Below, one piece after another: positions 25,022-35,691 of a DNA stretch of 64,000 nucleotides. Positions within the stretch are counted from its first letter, which is position 1; each line of letters begins with the position of its first letter. The position numbers and the translations under genes are program-made. The notes beneath the pieces are model-generated. The model saw nothing but the letters and a program-made list of their open reading frames with translations, did not search any database and was not told the origin of the DNA. The DNA is from Hyaloperonospora brassicae (Eukaryota; Oomycota; Peronosporomycetes; Peronosporales; Peronosporaceae), in contig CANTFL010000155.1 of NCBI GenBank assembly GCA_947650285.1, forward strand, positions 1-64,000, given 5' to 3'.

Positions 25022-27072
25022 TCTTAAAAGTCGACGCTGCCAAATATATATAAACTAAAACGCCTAATGCCCACCAATGTCGTATCGAATTTCTGGTGGA
25101 AGTATGTGCTTAGGTTTGCTTTCCACGCGTTAAGGTTGCTCGGACATACTATGGCTCCATCTACAAAGCGTGGAAAGGCTGCCGCCGCGCTCGGTACGTC
25201 GTTGACCGAAAAAACAAGCTGGTATTTAGTCTTAAACATTTCGACGAGGGCACTAAAACCGACAAGATCACCTCATCGCATGCCGATTTTGCGTCGCGTA
25301 CGGTGTCAAGGAAAAAGTCGGGGATTGACGGCAGAAGACCGTTTTTCAGAAGACGTTTGGCCTACATTTCCGTTTGGAGAACTACAGGTAGCATATCACT
25401 CTGCAGGGTCCGGCCGAGTAGGCGTAAAATGAAGAAAAGTCCGACCCTGACAAGTCGGCCTTCTTCAACGTTGCTATCCGCTTTGTCAATACCATAACAT
25501 CGCATATGGATCTTTAGAGAGACCAAATTACATATCGTGTTGACAAACCGGTCATAGACGTCTTCATTGGAGAAACGATGTGGGATCCCGAGGAAGTAGG
25601 AACACTCAGGTTCTAAAATGCAATGCGCATATTCTTTCGCGAACAGCCGCCAGATAACCACGCGGTTTCCATTGAAACGCCTATAGCATATAGTATAAAA
25701 AACAAGCACGTCGTCATCGGTATCAGCATAAAGCCTACCGCTCTGGTAGTTTAAAATGCCAAGAAGTTGTCCAATGCGTTCCATCGTACCGGCATAATGC
25801 AAATCAGGGTTGCCGCGTTTGTTCGCGTGCAATGGCCCGCCAGCTATCAAACCATCGCCAACGTTGTCAGACTGGACTGCTCGTTTGCGATTTCTCTGTA
25901 TGCATATACCTGTTAAGATAGATCTTATGTTGACATTCTAGTTCAGTTTGTTCGACAACGCGATATTTTTACCTTACACGTCATATCCGTCCTATCATTT
26001 AGTTCGCACACCTGCGTCGCTCAGTTGCAGATGATCTGCAAGCTGTTCGACGTCCTCAGTCCCAGCTGGAAAAGCAGATGATCGGCGCCTCCATGAATGG
26101 AGTGCAGAACACGACAGGCGCGATATCTGGTGTCATCACACGACTGCATTAGTCTAGTCTTAGCGGTTTTGTAGTGTAAGGTGTCTGCTGCACCAGCCCG
26201 AAATTTTTCGCTGCAAACTGCGTATCAGAAACTCGGTCAAGGTCGGTAGTGGGCGACGCTGGTCGCAATATGCTACAATATAAGGCGGAAGCAGACGCTC
26301 TTTGATGAAGTAAGCTTGATTTTTCGCAAGACGTCGGTTACACGGTGGCACGTCATATTCGTCATCACGCTCTAAATTACATAACATCGACACGAAATAC
26401 TGGCGGACTACGCAGCGATGCCTGCTGCGCGTCGTACCAGTCAGCCCACAAGCATTATATGGTGTATTCTCTGCTCGGTTACTGCATCAACCATAAGCAC
26501 CATCCACACAATGTTAATACGGCTTCAACATCACCGCGTGATTCTCAGTCATCAAGAATCAATCTATCAGCAGTTGGGCGTCGACTTGATACTCGCCATC
26601 GGCATGGAGACGTAAATTGGCGTTTTTCTGACATAGACGCTGACCTGCGCGCCAATTGGTTCGATCGTTCGGCCGGGTATTCCAACATCACTGCGTTCGT
26701 TTTAACCTTCGGTCATTTCTAAGTAATGCGGCTCGCCGCCCTCGACTATCAGACGCACGCTACGCTACTTACCAATATTGCATCGGTTATCTTTAACGTT
26801 GTCGAAGTGTTCCTCGAATGCGTTGCGTTACGGGATGGCCACAACGACGGCACTAATTATCCCAACCAACGACGAATTTGTCCGATCTGGTAAAGCTTTA
26901 AGAACGCTTCATCGCGTGGATTGTCGAGCAGCATAAAGAGCGGCTGGAAGCCTCGTGAAAGTCAGCCTACATCGACAAGATCGGTGCTCCATTTCGGGCG
27001 CTCTACACTCTAATCGCACCGACAAATCACTGCAATCGGCATCAATGCCTGCGACCACACGTTTTTAATTTG
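25022..27072. pseudogene. Decayed unrecognised coding block, right arm
   Basis: Mirror of the left block and very similar to it: the 162-codon ORF (25362-25850, reverse) differs at one residue. On the forward strand the frame of 26345-26722 extends upstream to about 26020 and downstream to about 26890 with only scattered stops (LQAVRRPQSQLEKQMIGAS, then GDVNWRFSDIDADLRANWF, then LDYQTHATLLTNIASVIF). That makes the forward strand of this arm the better candidate for the original gene. Function is unknown. Confidence 0.4.
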
Positions 27073-28242
27073 ACAGCGCTAGGATGAAAACCCTTTATGC
27101 TGCCGCTTCGACCAGCTTGTCCACTTTGTAAGCGGCCTAACGTCGCCGTTTACCAACACGGATCCGGTTGTGAGTGAATTTTGCGGTTTAACGGTATGTA
27201 AAGATGCTTTCAACCAGTCACTGACTGACCTTTCTCTTGTATAGTTCTTGAAGTGCAAGCAGGAAGACATGCTGATGCGTTTAAAACAGTAAAGCGCGTT
27301 CGTAAACCATTATAAGGCATAATACCTTCTCTGCTAAAAAGATAAGGTGCTTGATTTCATTTGAATTGGGGAGACCAGGCAATTGCCTAATTTAAAGAGA
27401 CCTGGTCATCATCGATAGGTGCGTTTGTTGAGGCATACTATCGAGCACTCGATGCCGTGGGTTCATTTTTAAGCCGGTCGCTATGTAAGTTAGTTTACTC
27501 TGTGAACATAGTAGTTTTACTTTTTTTAGATGATGTGATGTTCAAATTTAAAGAAAAGTTCAAGATTATGGTGAACGAAGTAGTTCATCGTGTCCAATTT
27601 TCATCTGATTTTTAGCTACTCCAGTCATGCTACAAAATCAATAATCCAGAGTTGACTTGCCCACGGCTACATATACTTGATGATCGTTCTTACGATAGCG
27701 TCAATGAGAGGGTTGACATGGCGCGAGAGCTCCGTGCACGACCGCTTACTGAGACGGCTCTCTTATAACGCGAGTGACTCTGCAAATCATGGTGTGCTTG
27801 CAGCCCCCCTATTCTGCCCAGTGCTAATGGACTCGACGATTGCTGAGCTGATGATGGGGGTGAAGCTGCTATAGGTATCGATATGATGTTGTGGCACTAA
27901 TAGAGATGCTGAAAGTAGTGCTGCTTCTAATTTTATCGAGCAAGTGACATCTTCCTGAGGCCGAAGTGCTGGAGGTCCGAGACCTATTCTACTTAGGAAT
28001 CACTTGACGTTTGTCATCGTCCACTTGATCGAGAACTGTATGCGTCGTGCGAACGTCACACGCACTTACACGAAAGTAGCTGCTGAGGAAGGCGGTATGC
28101 TACTTAAAGCACGTTCACTAGCTACTTAGCCGTTACATTCACCATCGTTGCTGACCACCTTCAAATTGAACAAGCTGCCTTCTTTCCATGATATGGTCTC
28201 ACGAAAATGCCGTCTTCGTCAAGAATGTTGTCAGATTTGGTA
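27073..28242. other. Arm flank inside right element; unassigned
   Basis: Mirror of 8331-9500. A 65-codon frame at 27677-27874 and the MRRANVTRTYTK segment (near 28035) are present in both arms. No product is recognised. Confidence 0.5.
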
Positions 28243-28784
28243 TGTAACATGGTTACACGTCGACTGGTAGTCGACAATAGGTGTGGTGCACACAAGGGAT
28301 GGGATCCCCTTTTAAAGTGATATCAGAACACAGTATCAATTGTTGAAGAATGATGTCTGTCAAGCATTGATTTCGAGATCTTTTAAGAGGTTTATTTAGG
28401 ACATTAGCGAGTAGGTTAATCACGTTGTTCTTAGGTGTTCTCTTAGGTTAAAAGAAGTATTAAAATTCAGTTCCCATTTTGATCAACAAAAGACACGTGC
28501 CTCTCTGAGGCGTCTTGCGATCGTTCAGGAGGTAGCAACGCCTTGTTAAGTCAGCTACTCCTTGTGCACTCTGTGCGTTTGATTCTTTGAATCGTTTGGT
28601 CCCCCTGGAACAGGGACCGTAAGCTCTCTGAGCTTGTTGACTCTTTGGGTCGGGTAATTTGAACCAAACCTCAGCTCTCTGAGCTGTTGACCCTTTGAGT
28701 CGGGTTCTCAGAGCCTTAAGTTGCTCATTGAGCGTTAAGTGTTCTTCTGACTTAAGGAGCTGTGTAGCTCCACTACATGGTAGC
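28243..28784 (+). other. Stem-loop array within the LTR
   Basis: Short inverted repeats, most with three-base loops, follow one another: TGTAAC/GTTACA (28243), GTCGACT/AGTCGAC (28259), GTGTG/CACAC (28281), GGGAT/ATCCC (28296), GCCTC/GAGGC (28499), GCAC/GTGC (28566), GATTC/GAATC (28581), GGTCCC/GGGACC (28598, nine-base loop), AAGCTC/GAGCTT (28621), GACTC/GGGTC (28639), CAGCTC/GAGCTG (28672), GACCC/GAGTC (28689), GCTC/GAGC (28723), GGAGCT/AGCTCC (28756, four-base loop), ACTAC/GTAGC (28772). The other three LTRs carry the same series. The pairing is seen directly; any role is unknown. Confidence 0.8.
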
Positions 28785-28785
28785 A
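28243..28785 (+). repeat. 5' LTR of right Gypsy element
   Basis: It is 543 bp, TGTAAC to GTAGCA, and mirrors 7788-8330. Canonical TG...CA ends are present. It contains at least fifteen short stem-loops, listed under the stem-loop array, in two clusters (28243-28308 and 28499-28784) around a hairpin-poor core. Confidence 0.93.
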
Positions 28786-28884
28786 CTAGTATTTAGTCTA
28801 CGCCTGATTCGGTAACGACTGATCCTCTGTAAGGATGGAGCAATCCAGACCCCTCTCTGAGGCCCAAAGCGTCGCTCATAAAGG

Positions 28885-29878
28885 ATGACCGAGGCCGTAA
28901 GATCAGAGTATGTGGAGTTTCTAGCTGCACAAGGTCCCGATGTGCTCAATGCACGAGTCGAGACCTTCATGCAGTATGAAACGGCCTTGTTACGGCAGAT
29001 TCAAACCAAGTATCGTCGGCTATGCCAGACGCTTTGTGGCGATGCCAAATGAATAGGCTAAGCCTCGTCCCCTTCAGGTGGACGTTAAACATTTATCCGG
29101 GAAGGAGAAGGGGAAACCTGACCCTCTGGTTCCGTGAAATTGAGATGGCCATGAGCTCTGGCCTTATCTCATTAAAGTACCAGCAGGTCTCTCTGGCTAT
29201 CTCCAAGCTCGATGGAAGAGCTAGAGAGTGGGCTCTGACGTGTGGCACGTCTGTCAATTTGAAGTTTTCCACATGATATTCGCTCAATTCAGACCTTTTG
29301 CAAGTTTTCTCGCCGCCTATTCAGGGGTATCGCGTGCGCTCATGCTTCTTGTCTACCCGTTGGGGATAGAATGAGTTAACGGACTATGTCCAAGATTTGA
29401 GAACTATGATGGCTGCTATGCAGTCTGAACTTCTTCCCGAGGCAATCTGTGTGGTTGTCTTCATGGAAGGTCTTCGCAATGGCGCTTCCAGTACCGAGGT
29501 GTTTCGGGTCCATCCCTCTACTTTTAAGGAAGCTGTTGACATCGCTAAAAATGCTGAGCACAACTTCAAGTAGGCCAGACTTGAAGTTGTGCTCAGCATT
29601 TTGGGTACAACCCAAGCTTTGCAAGGGAAACCTCTGCGAGCACTTTGGCTTACTGTAAGCCAGTACCGACGGATCTAATATATGCGGAAGATGAAGGTGA
29701 AGCGGAGCTTCATGTTTTAAAGCAACGACAGGAAGTGAGACGCTGTTACATGTGCGGAAGCACTAAACACTTGCATCCAACTTGTCCTTTGCGTAAGCAA
29801 CAACCGACTCCTATAGGCCGAAACCCCGACCCTAACCAGAAACCTGGTATGGCACGGGGAAACGTCGGCACCCAGTAG
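28885..29878 (+). pseudogene. Gag (capsid plus zinc knuckle), right element, broken
   Basis: From the ATG at 28885 (MTEAVRSEYVEF) the frame stops after about 55 codons and then continues in pieces in shifting frames. A capsid-like core is visible around 29100-29450, with motifs such as REWALTCGTSV and NELTDYVQDLRTMMAAMQ. Near the C-terminus (29645-29878) a CCHC knuckle, CYMCGSTKHLHPTC (C-x2-C-x4-H-x4-C), would bind element RNA. The product would form cytoplasmic virus-like particles in an active element. A perfect hairpin at 29548-29602 lies within the coding region. Several indels and stops make it non-functional. Confidence 0.85.
29548..29602. repeat. Perfect 24-bp hairpin inside gag, right copy
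   Basis: Stem 29548-29571 pairs with 29579-29602 around AGGCCAG. It is the mirror of the left hairpin with one base changed at the stem/loop junction, so the structure predates or moved with the arm duplication. Confidence 0.95.
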
Positions 29879-30000
29879 GTGCGGGGCGCCCTACTGGGGT
29901 AGAAATAATTTCTGTTTCTTCTCTACGAGGTCGAGTGAAACAGGGCTTAGCCCCACCAAGCTATGTGCCCACCAGCACAGAGCGTGGATAGAAGCCTGAC

Positions 30001-30423
30001 TTGTTAGTCGCCGAGGCGAATATTATAGGTTTTGAAAAGAATTGGTCGATCTTAATCGACTCCGGAGCATCATGCAATTATGCTCGACGTCGTTCCCTTG
30101 AGGAAAGTCAGCGATACGCTGAAGCGATCAAAGCGCATGAAGGTGATTCGATCACCGTTCGTTTAGCGACTGGTAGTCGCGTCACAGTGCCTAAAGTTCC
30201 GTTGAACTTAGGTGTGAAGTTTTTGGACTTTGATAGCATTGAGCGCTGTCTTGTCCACGACTTGGATTCGAGATATGATCTCATCCTGGTAATGGCTTTT
30301 CTTGAACGCCATGAGCCATGGATTGATTGGAGGTCGAAGGCCTTAGGCGTCATGCGCAATATTCTTAGCGAAGCAAGGGAGAGTCATGAACCCACTTTTG
30401 CTAGGCAACAAAAGCGCTATTAA
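30001..30423 (+). pseudogene. Aspartic protease domain, right element
   Basis: A 140-codon open stretch with the retropepsin-type active site ILIDSGASCNY about 20 residues in. A later hydrophobic segment (YDLILVMAFLERHEPWIDW) fits the second half of a Gypsy protease. It would cleave the Gag-Pol precursor inside particles. This segment is open from end to end, but the polyprotein around it is broken. The catalytic DSG triad is intact. Confidence 0.85.
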
Positions 30424-30594
30424 CGCGAGCCATTGACGGAAGATGTCAATGTGCTGGACATTGGTATGTCAGAGTTAATTAACAACAATGTCAATGACAA
30501 CCATTTTAGGCGGATCTCTTTCACCGTATGTGAACGGAGTTATACTCCATTGAGTGATACTCGTTGTGATACTTAGTCACTGCATGATGCAGGC

Positions 30595-31104
30595 ATGGTT
30601 GACCTAGGGCCGAGACATCAAGAATGTAATTCCTCTGACGTGAGTGGGGTGGCACGTGAAATTCCACCGAATGAAGGCGGCCGTGATGGCACCTCACTGA
30701 ATGTCTGTAATGACATTGATGGCGAGAAGCCAGAGTGTTCAGGGCTAGGCCCGGATGCTTTACGTGAAGTGGCACGTAAAATTCCACCGAGCGAGGGCGG
30801 CCGAGATGGCACCTCACTGAATGTAGGTAATGACATTGATGGCGAGAAGCCAGAGTGTTCAGGGCTAGGCCTGGATGCTTTACGTGAAGTGGCACGTAAA
30901 ATTCCACCGAGCGAGGGCGGCCGAGATGGCACCTCACTGAATGTAGGTAATGACATTGATGGCGAAAAGCCAGAGTGTTCAGGGCTTGGCCTGGATGATG
31001 TACGTGAAGTGGTACATGTGAATCCACTGGGTGAAGTGTTCGAGTTACGTAACACTTCATCAGATGTCGTTCAAGACATGAGCTCTCGTATAGATCGTGC
31101 TTAG
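30595..31104 (+). CDS. Repeat-containing linker between protease and RT, right element
   Basis: This is a 169-codon open frame. Its core is three tandem 120-bp units (about 30661-31020), each encoding about 40 residues with GGRDGTSLNV and DIDGEKPECSGLG. The left arm has two units. The segment is hydrophilic and acidic and matches no catalytic domain. In the intact element it was probably a flexible linker within Pol, but I do not recognise the repeat. It is open although its neighbours are broken; a 120-bp unit preserves frame. Confidence 0.6.
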   Translation: MVDLGPRHQECNSSDVSGVAREIPPNEGGRDGTSLNVCNDIDGEKPECSGLGPDALREVARKIPPSEGGRDGTSLNVGNDIDGEKPECSGLGLDALREVARKIPPSEGGRDGTSLNVGNDIDGEKPECSGLGLDDVREVVHVNPLGEVFELRNTSSDVVQDMSSRIDRA

Positions 31105-31185
31105 ATAAATAGCAACCACGGGGACCCTACTGTCCCGGCCTCTAGGAGGCGTAAGGTTTCGTTGAGGAAACAATCCTAGCGTAGG

Positions 31186-32442
31186 GTGTCAACTGCTAAG
31201 CTCCCAACTTATAAGAAGCCACGAAGTGATAATAGTAATAATACAATATATACACTTGTCAATGGGTTGACTGGCCAGATTGATGGCAATATTAGTCTTA
31301 AGACTCTTCCATCCTTGGATACTCTCTTTGAAATAGACGAAATGTCTGACGGCGAATTTAGCCAAGCCTTACAGGCTGGAGAATTATCCGAGCTAGTGGT
31401 CACTCGGTCGGATATTGAATTGAACTCATCCTCGTTATTGGACGAGTCTATCCTTGAGGACAGAAAGGCGGCATTGTATGCCCGTAGTGGATCTTCGATC
31501 CTTAAGGATCCTCTTGATCCGTTCTACCCTTTGGTAAAGGAGTTTCAGGACGTGGTGTGTCACAACCCACCGTCCTTCTTACCTCCCAATAAAGATGTAC
31601 GTCATGAAATTGACTTGGTTCCTGTAACTTAATACTGCGTAACAAGGCAGTGGCCTTTACCGAAGGAACATTGTGACGTCATTGACGACTTCTTTCGTGC
31701 AAAGCACGCGGCAGGAATGATACGTGAGAGCAAAACTCCCCATTCCACACCGACCTTCTGTGTCAAAAAGTCCAATGGGAAGTGGCGCATTGTTCATGCT
31801 TACAATAAGCTTAACGCTGCCACCATCCCGGATCAGACACCAATTCCGAGGAAGGATGTTCTTCAAAACAATATGGTGGGATGTACAATGTACAGTGCGC
31901 TCGACTTAGTCGATGGTTATTACCAGCTGCTCATGCGAGAAAGCGACATTTTGCTGATAGCGGTCAGTACTTCGAGCGGTATGCTTTGGGAGTGGCTTGT
32001 TATGCCGCAAGTGTTATCAAATGCCCCGGCTACATTCAATCGTCTTGTGACACAATTGTTCAGAATTCACCGAGAATATGCACAGACGTACTTTGATGAC
32101 ATCTTTGTCCATAGTCGTGCTATGAACGGTCGATCAGATGTGGACAATCACAATGACCATTTACGAGCGGTGCTCGAGTGCATGCGCACGAATAAGTTGT
32201 ACGACAACGCGTCTAAGTGCATCTTTGATGCAGAAGAGATTATGTTTTTAGGGTGCTTTATTGGCAAGCGAGGTCTTAGAGCGGATCCCACTAAGGTAAA
32301 AGCCATAGTTGACTGGCCGGTTCCAAAGAACCAAAAGGAATTACGGAAGTGGCTTGGCCTTGCTAATTACTTACACAAGTACAGTGCAAATTACGCAGAC
32401 ATGGCTCGGCCATTATTCAATCTTCTCAAAAAGGATATGTAA
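31186..32442 (+). pseudogene. Reverse transcriptase, right element, broken
   Basis: The N-terminal part runs 31186-31632, where an AAA-to-TAA change (left copy has lysine) stops it. The main part is 31717-32442. RT landmarks in order are HSTPTFCVKK and GKWRIVHAYNKLN (fingers), YSALDLVDGYYQ (first catalytic Asp), TYFDDIFVHS (catalytic FDD box), and FLGCFIGKRGLRADPTKV with NQKELRKWLGLANYL (thumb/connection). It would copy element RNA into DNA. The catalytic aspartates remain, but the polyprotein is interrupted. Confidence 0.92.
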
Positions 32443-32511
32443 TGGTGCCGGACTATCACCGAGCATGATGCTTTTCAAGCAGAAAAGTAGAGTCTTCTTC
32501 ATGCTTATATC

Positions 32512-33105
32512 TTGTCTTTGCCTGATCTTGATTGTTCTTTCAGTGTCGTCTGTGACGCATCTGACTTTGCCATAGGCAGCGCTCTGTTACAAACAGATTT
32601 TGATGGACGGGAACGCGTCATTGAGTTTGAGTCCCGGCGGCTGAAGGCTGCAGAAAAGTACTATCATGTTCATGACAAGGAGATACTTGCAATGAAGTAT
32701 GCTCTCGTCAAATTCAGAGTTCATATTCTTGGCTCTAAGCCGTTTGTAATCTATACATATCATGCGTCACTACGCACTGAGACCCAGTCGCCTCACCAAT
32801 CTCAGAGAATGGCTCGTCGGCTTTCCTTCTTTGCCGAGTACAACTTCGAGATGAAGTATAAGCCGGGCACGCAGAATTCTTTGGCTGAAGCGTTGTCACG
32901 CAGTCCTGACTATGAGCATACTCAGGTTACGACTCTTTCGTCGTCGGTCACTGAACTAATCCGTACGGCATATGCCAAGGATATACACTGTGTAGCTCTG
33001 CTACGTGCTCTAGGGAGCGAGAAGTTTAAGGACTCAGACATAGAATTGTCGGCATGTTTGCGTGCGAGGCTACATCGATGTTCCATCGATCAAGGCCTGT
33101 TGTGA
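32512..33105 (+). pseudogene. RNase H domain, right element
   Basis: A 197-codon open frame with the Gypsy RNase H signature: VVCDASDFAIGSALLQ (first acidic residue), HDKEILAM (Glu), then YTYHASLRT, where this family normally has Asp in place of the second Tyr, and SLAEALSR in place of the usual LADALSR. Two positions expected to be Asp are therefore changed. The domain degrades the RNA strand during reverse transcription. It is followed by integrase in a separate piece. Confidence 0.88.
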
Positions 33106-33117
33106 AATCGCACGTTT

Positions 33118-34538
33118 GTGGAGGATACTCCTCGTATTGCTGTCTCTCGTGATGAGGCGTTGAAGTATCGGATCCTCTATAGGGAGCGTGATACTGCGTT
33201 GAGTGTTCATTTCGGCCGTGAGAAGACCTACGTCTCAGTTATCCAATGCTATTGGTGGCTTAAACTTTACGAGTGGATAAGCAAATATGTGCGTACGTGT
33301 CATACGTGTCAACGGGTAAAATCTTCACCTCACGCGGCCGCGCCGCTGGCTAGTATGCCTATACCCAAGGGGTGTTAGAATTTCATTAGCATGGACTTTA
33401 TGCTCGGTTTAACGAAAGATGCGCATGGCAATACGGGTTCTGTGGTCTTTGTTGACCGTTTGAGCAAGACGACTCAGTTAGCGGCGGTGCCGGATTCTAC
33501 CAGTGGTGCGAGTACAGCTACGCTGTTTATCGATCGAATGTTTTAACAACATGGATGCCGTTGGCAATTATCTATGGTAGAGATCCTCGCTTCACTGGGA
33601 AGTTTTGGAAGTCCATCTTCAACGTGCTCGGCACACGTTTGGACATGTCCACAGCGGATCATCCACAGACTTATGGTCAAACCGAGTGAGTGAATCGCAT
33701 CATCGGTGACATCTTGCGCAGTGTTTGCGCTAAACAGCCTAAGCGAAGGAGCTCGATGCTCCCTGTCGTTGAGTTCGCATTAAATGACGCTGTGCATGCC
33801 TCCGCCGGCTACCCACCGTTCTATTTGAATGGTCTCACACACCCTCGCGTTCCGTTAACGCTACCACTGCGTGGTTCAGGACTTGGTGGGGGAGGAGTTG
33901 CCGATCGGCTTGCTGATATCAGCCCTTCAACTGTTCAAAAACAGGTAAGCGAGTTTCTCGCAACGCGATTGAATGTCTTACGACAAGTGCGTGACGCACT
34001 GGCTGATAGCCAAGACAAGCAGAAGGAACAATCTGATGCTAAAGGCACATGTTGTATTGAACGTTATGAGGTTGGAGACCAAGTTCTACTCAACGCTAAA
34101 AACCTACCTACAAATGTATTGTCTGCTGTCTGTAAGACAAAGTTGCGCCCGCGCTTCATTGGACCATTCACGGTCGTCGCCAAGAAGGGACTTGCGTATA
34201 CGCTCAAACTTCCGCGCAAAATGCGCACACACCCCGTGTTCTACTTTGGCTTGCTTAAGCCGTATCGGGATCCGTCTCACGTGAACTTGGAGGCGCTAGC
34301 GCCGCATAGGTTGGCCTTGCCATCGGCTGTTGCATCCGAACCAGGAGGTCAAGCTGACCCTCCATCCGGGCTTGGCCCATCTCCAATGCCTGGACATGGG
34401 CTTGACCCAACTCCAATGCCTGCACGCGGCCTTGAATTGCGTCAAACGCACTCTGGGTCTTACCCAATGTCTCACAGAGACCATCAGCTCAAGAAGCACC
34501 TTCTTATGATCCTCCATCGGTATACCGACCACCTCTGA
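33118..34538 (+). pseudogene. Integrase with GPY/F-type tail, right element, broken
   Basis: The zinc-binding N-terminus (33118-33378) shows CHTCQRVKSS, but one expected His is Arg. The core has SMDFMLGL (first Asp present); at the second Asp the right copy reads YGRDPRF where the left has YDRDPRF. DHPQT and the Glu region follow, with a stop just after. The open tail 33690-34538 contains RPRFIGPFTVVAKKGLAYTL, a GPY/F-type module, and ends in a proline-rich stretch. It would insert the cDNA in the nucleus. Stops near 33376, 33545 and 33688. Confidence 0.9.
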
Positions 34539-34868
34539 CGCTGCTCGATGAGCAAGGGAACCGCCAGTTCCATGTGGAGCGACTCCTGAAACGACGTCAT
34601 CGTCAGGGCCAATACCAGTATCTGGTGAAGTGGAGAGGGTACCCGGAGACGGAGATCTCGTGGGAGTTTGAGACACCCCTTCGGCAGGATTGCCCATACG
34701 CCGTTGATGTTTTTGAACATCGTGGCAAGGGACATCCCTCGACCGAGAGCGCTTCTCACCAATAGTGGTGGAGGAAGGTGGGTAGTTGGTATTCGCTTGA
34801 CCAACAGCCATATTAGCCAGCACAGCCGGAGCACAGCGTGTGCGAGTTCGCAACTGGCCTCTGGTCAT
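34255..34868 (-). pseudogene. Second antisense coding block with coiled-coil-like segment, right copy
   Basis: Two overlapping reverse-strand frames are 34296-34868 (starts near ANMAVGQANTNYPPSS, ends ..EDHKKVLLELMVSVRH..) and 34255-34467. The latter encodes a regular helical repeat, QALELGQAHVQALEMGQARM, followed by a Pro-rich end. Together with the antisense ORF at 35197-35583 they suggest one antisense protein broken by indels. The region also codes the proline-rich integrase tail and chromodomain on the sense strand, so one strand's reading may be a shadow. Confidence 0.35.
34528..34765 (+). pseudogene. Chromodomain, right element
   Basis: After a frame change from the integrase tail, HVERLLKRRHRQGQYQYLVK followed by WRGYPETEISWEF and a C-terminal helix give a standard chromodomain: an aromatic cage made from the first Tyr, the Trp of KWRGY and a later Trp. 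In chromoviruses this domain steers integration toward chromatin carrying particular histone marks. Here it sits at the very end of Pol, as is typical. The domain itself is uninterrupted. Confidence 0.9.
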
Positions 34869-35196
34869 AATCTTGGTGAAATCATACCGAAGCTTTGTTC
34901 TAGACGAACATCTGCCACATCGGCACTTGCTCTAAGAGCTAACACGCTGCTGAGGTGTCGTTTTCAATGCACCCAGCGAACAAAATCGTTGTCTTCTTCC
35001 TCCTGAGATTCGCCTGCGAATAGAAGGATGGGTATACCTTTCATCGGTGGAACCGATGCACCCCGTGCTTGCGTGTCAAGTCACAACTTGTATTGACTCT
35101 AAGTCGTCAAGTGAGGTTGCAGCCACCTCTCGCGAAGTACCTGTCGACTCTCCACCTCATCAGAAGATGTTGGCTTAGCGCCAATAGCCCCCGTTG

Positions 35197-35583
35197 TCAA
35201 AGATCGACTGTCGTTTGGTGTATACACTCTTCCACATTGAGTGGGGTAAACAGATAGCCACGACGACCCTCAAGGGTTGCAGCAATCTTCATACGGCGCT
35301 GAGCGCTCTCCTCTCGGTGGAGAGCCAACTGTTGTTGCTCATCGAGCGGATTAGTGATGTTGGCATCGCCCACGATGGGTGTTTGATGCGGCGCCGATCG
35401 CGCGTTGGATTTGCCACGCTCGGCAAATGGGTTTGGTGCAGTATGAGGCAGTGCCTCTTGCACTGGTGAATCGGACATTGTCCTCTCTTCACCATGGATA
35501 TTGGTATAGCTATCATAATCCACCTCCACATCGATGCCAAGGTAGGACGAGAGAGTCGAGGGCTCATGGGGTGGCGATGCCAT
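35197..35583 (-). CDS. Antisense ORF overlapping element 3' region, right copy
   Basis: From the ATG at 35583 (MASPPHEPSTLSSYLG) this 128-codon frame runs against the element; the frame is open further back into the LTR to 35742. It reads like a real soluble protein: a serine/proline-rich start, acidic stretches, then a helical EEQ/REESAQRR-like part and GRRGYLF. The mirror copy keeps the same frame with scattered substitutions. I do not recognise it. It could be an accessory antisense gene of the element, or a host fragment captured between chromodomain and LTR. Confidence 0.45.
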   Translation of the reverse strand: MASPPHEPSTLSSYLGIDVEVDYDSYTNIHGEERTMSDSPVQEALPHTAPNPFAERGKSNARSAPHQTPIVGDANITNPLDEQQQLALHREESAQRRMKIAATLEGRRGYLFTPLNVEECIHQTTVDL

Positions 35584-35678
35584 GGTGTTTTTTGTTTTGC
35601 CAACCATAAGGTTGAAGCGCACACACACCGTCCTCTTCGTGGAAAGACTTCGATTGACGTTTTGTGGAAACGTCATTC

Positions 35679-35691
35679 TAATGGGGGAGGG
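35679..35691 (+). promoter_or_regulatory. Polypurine tract, right element
   Basis: TAATGGGGGAGGG lies directly against the first base of the 3' LTR (TGTAAC). This is the position and composition of the plus-strand primer site of LTR retrotransposons, and it fixes the LTR boundary. Confidence 0.85.

Noticed and set aside
28499..28784. Regularly spaced short repeats resembling a CRISPR array
   Set aside because: The units are different self-complementary sequences, not identical repeats with unique spacers, and they lie inside a retrotransposon LTR.
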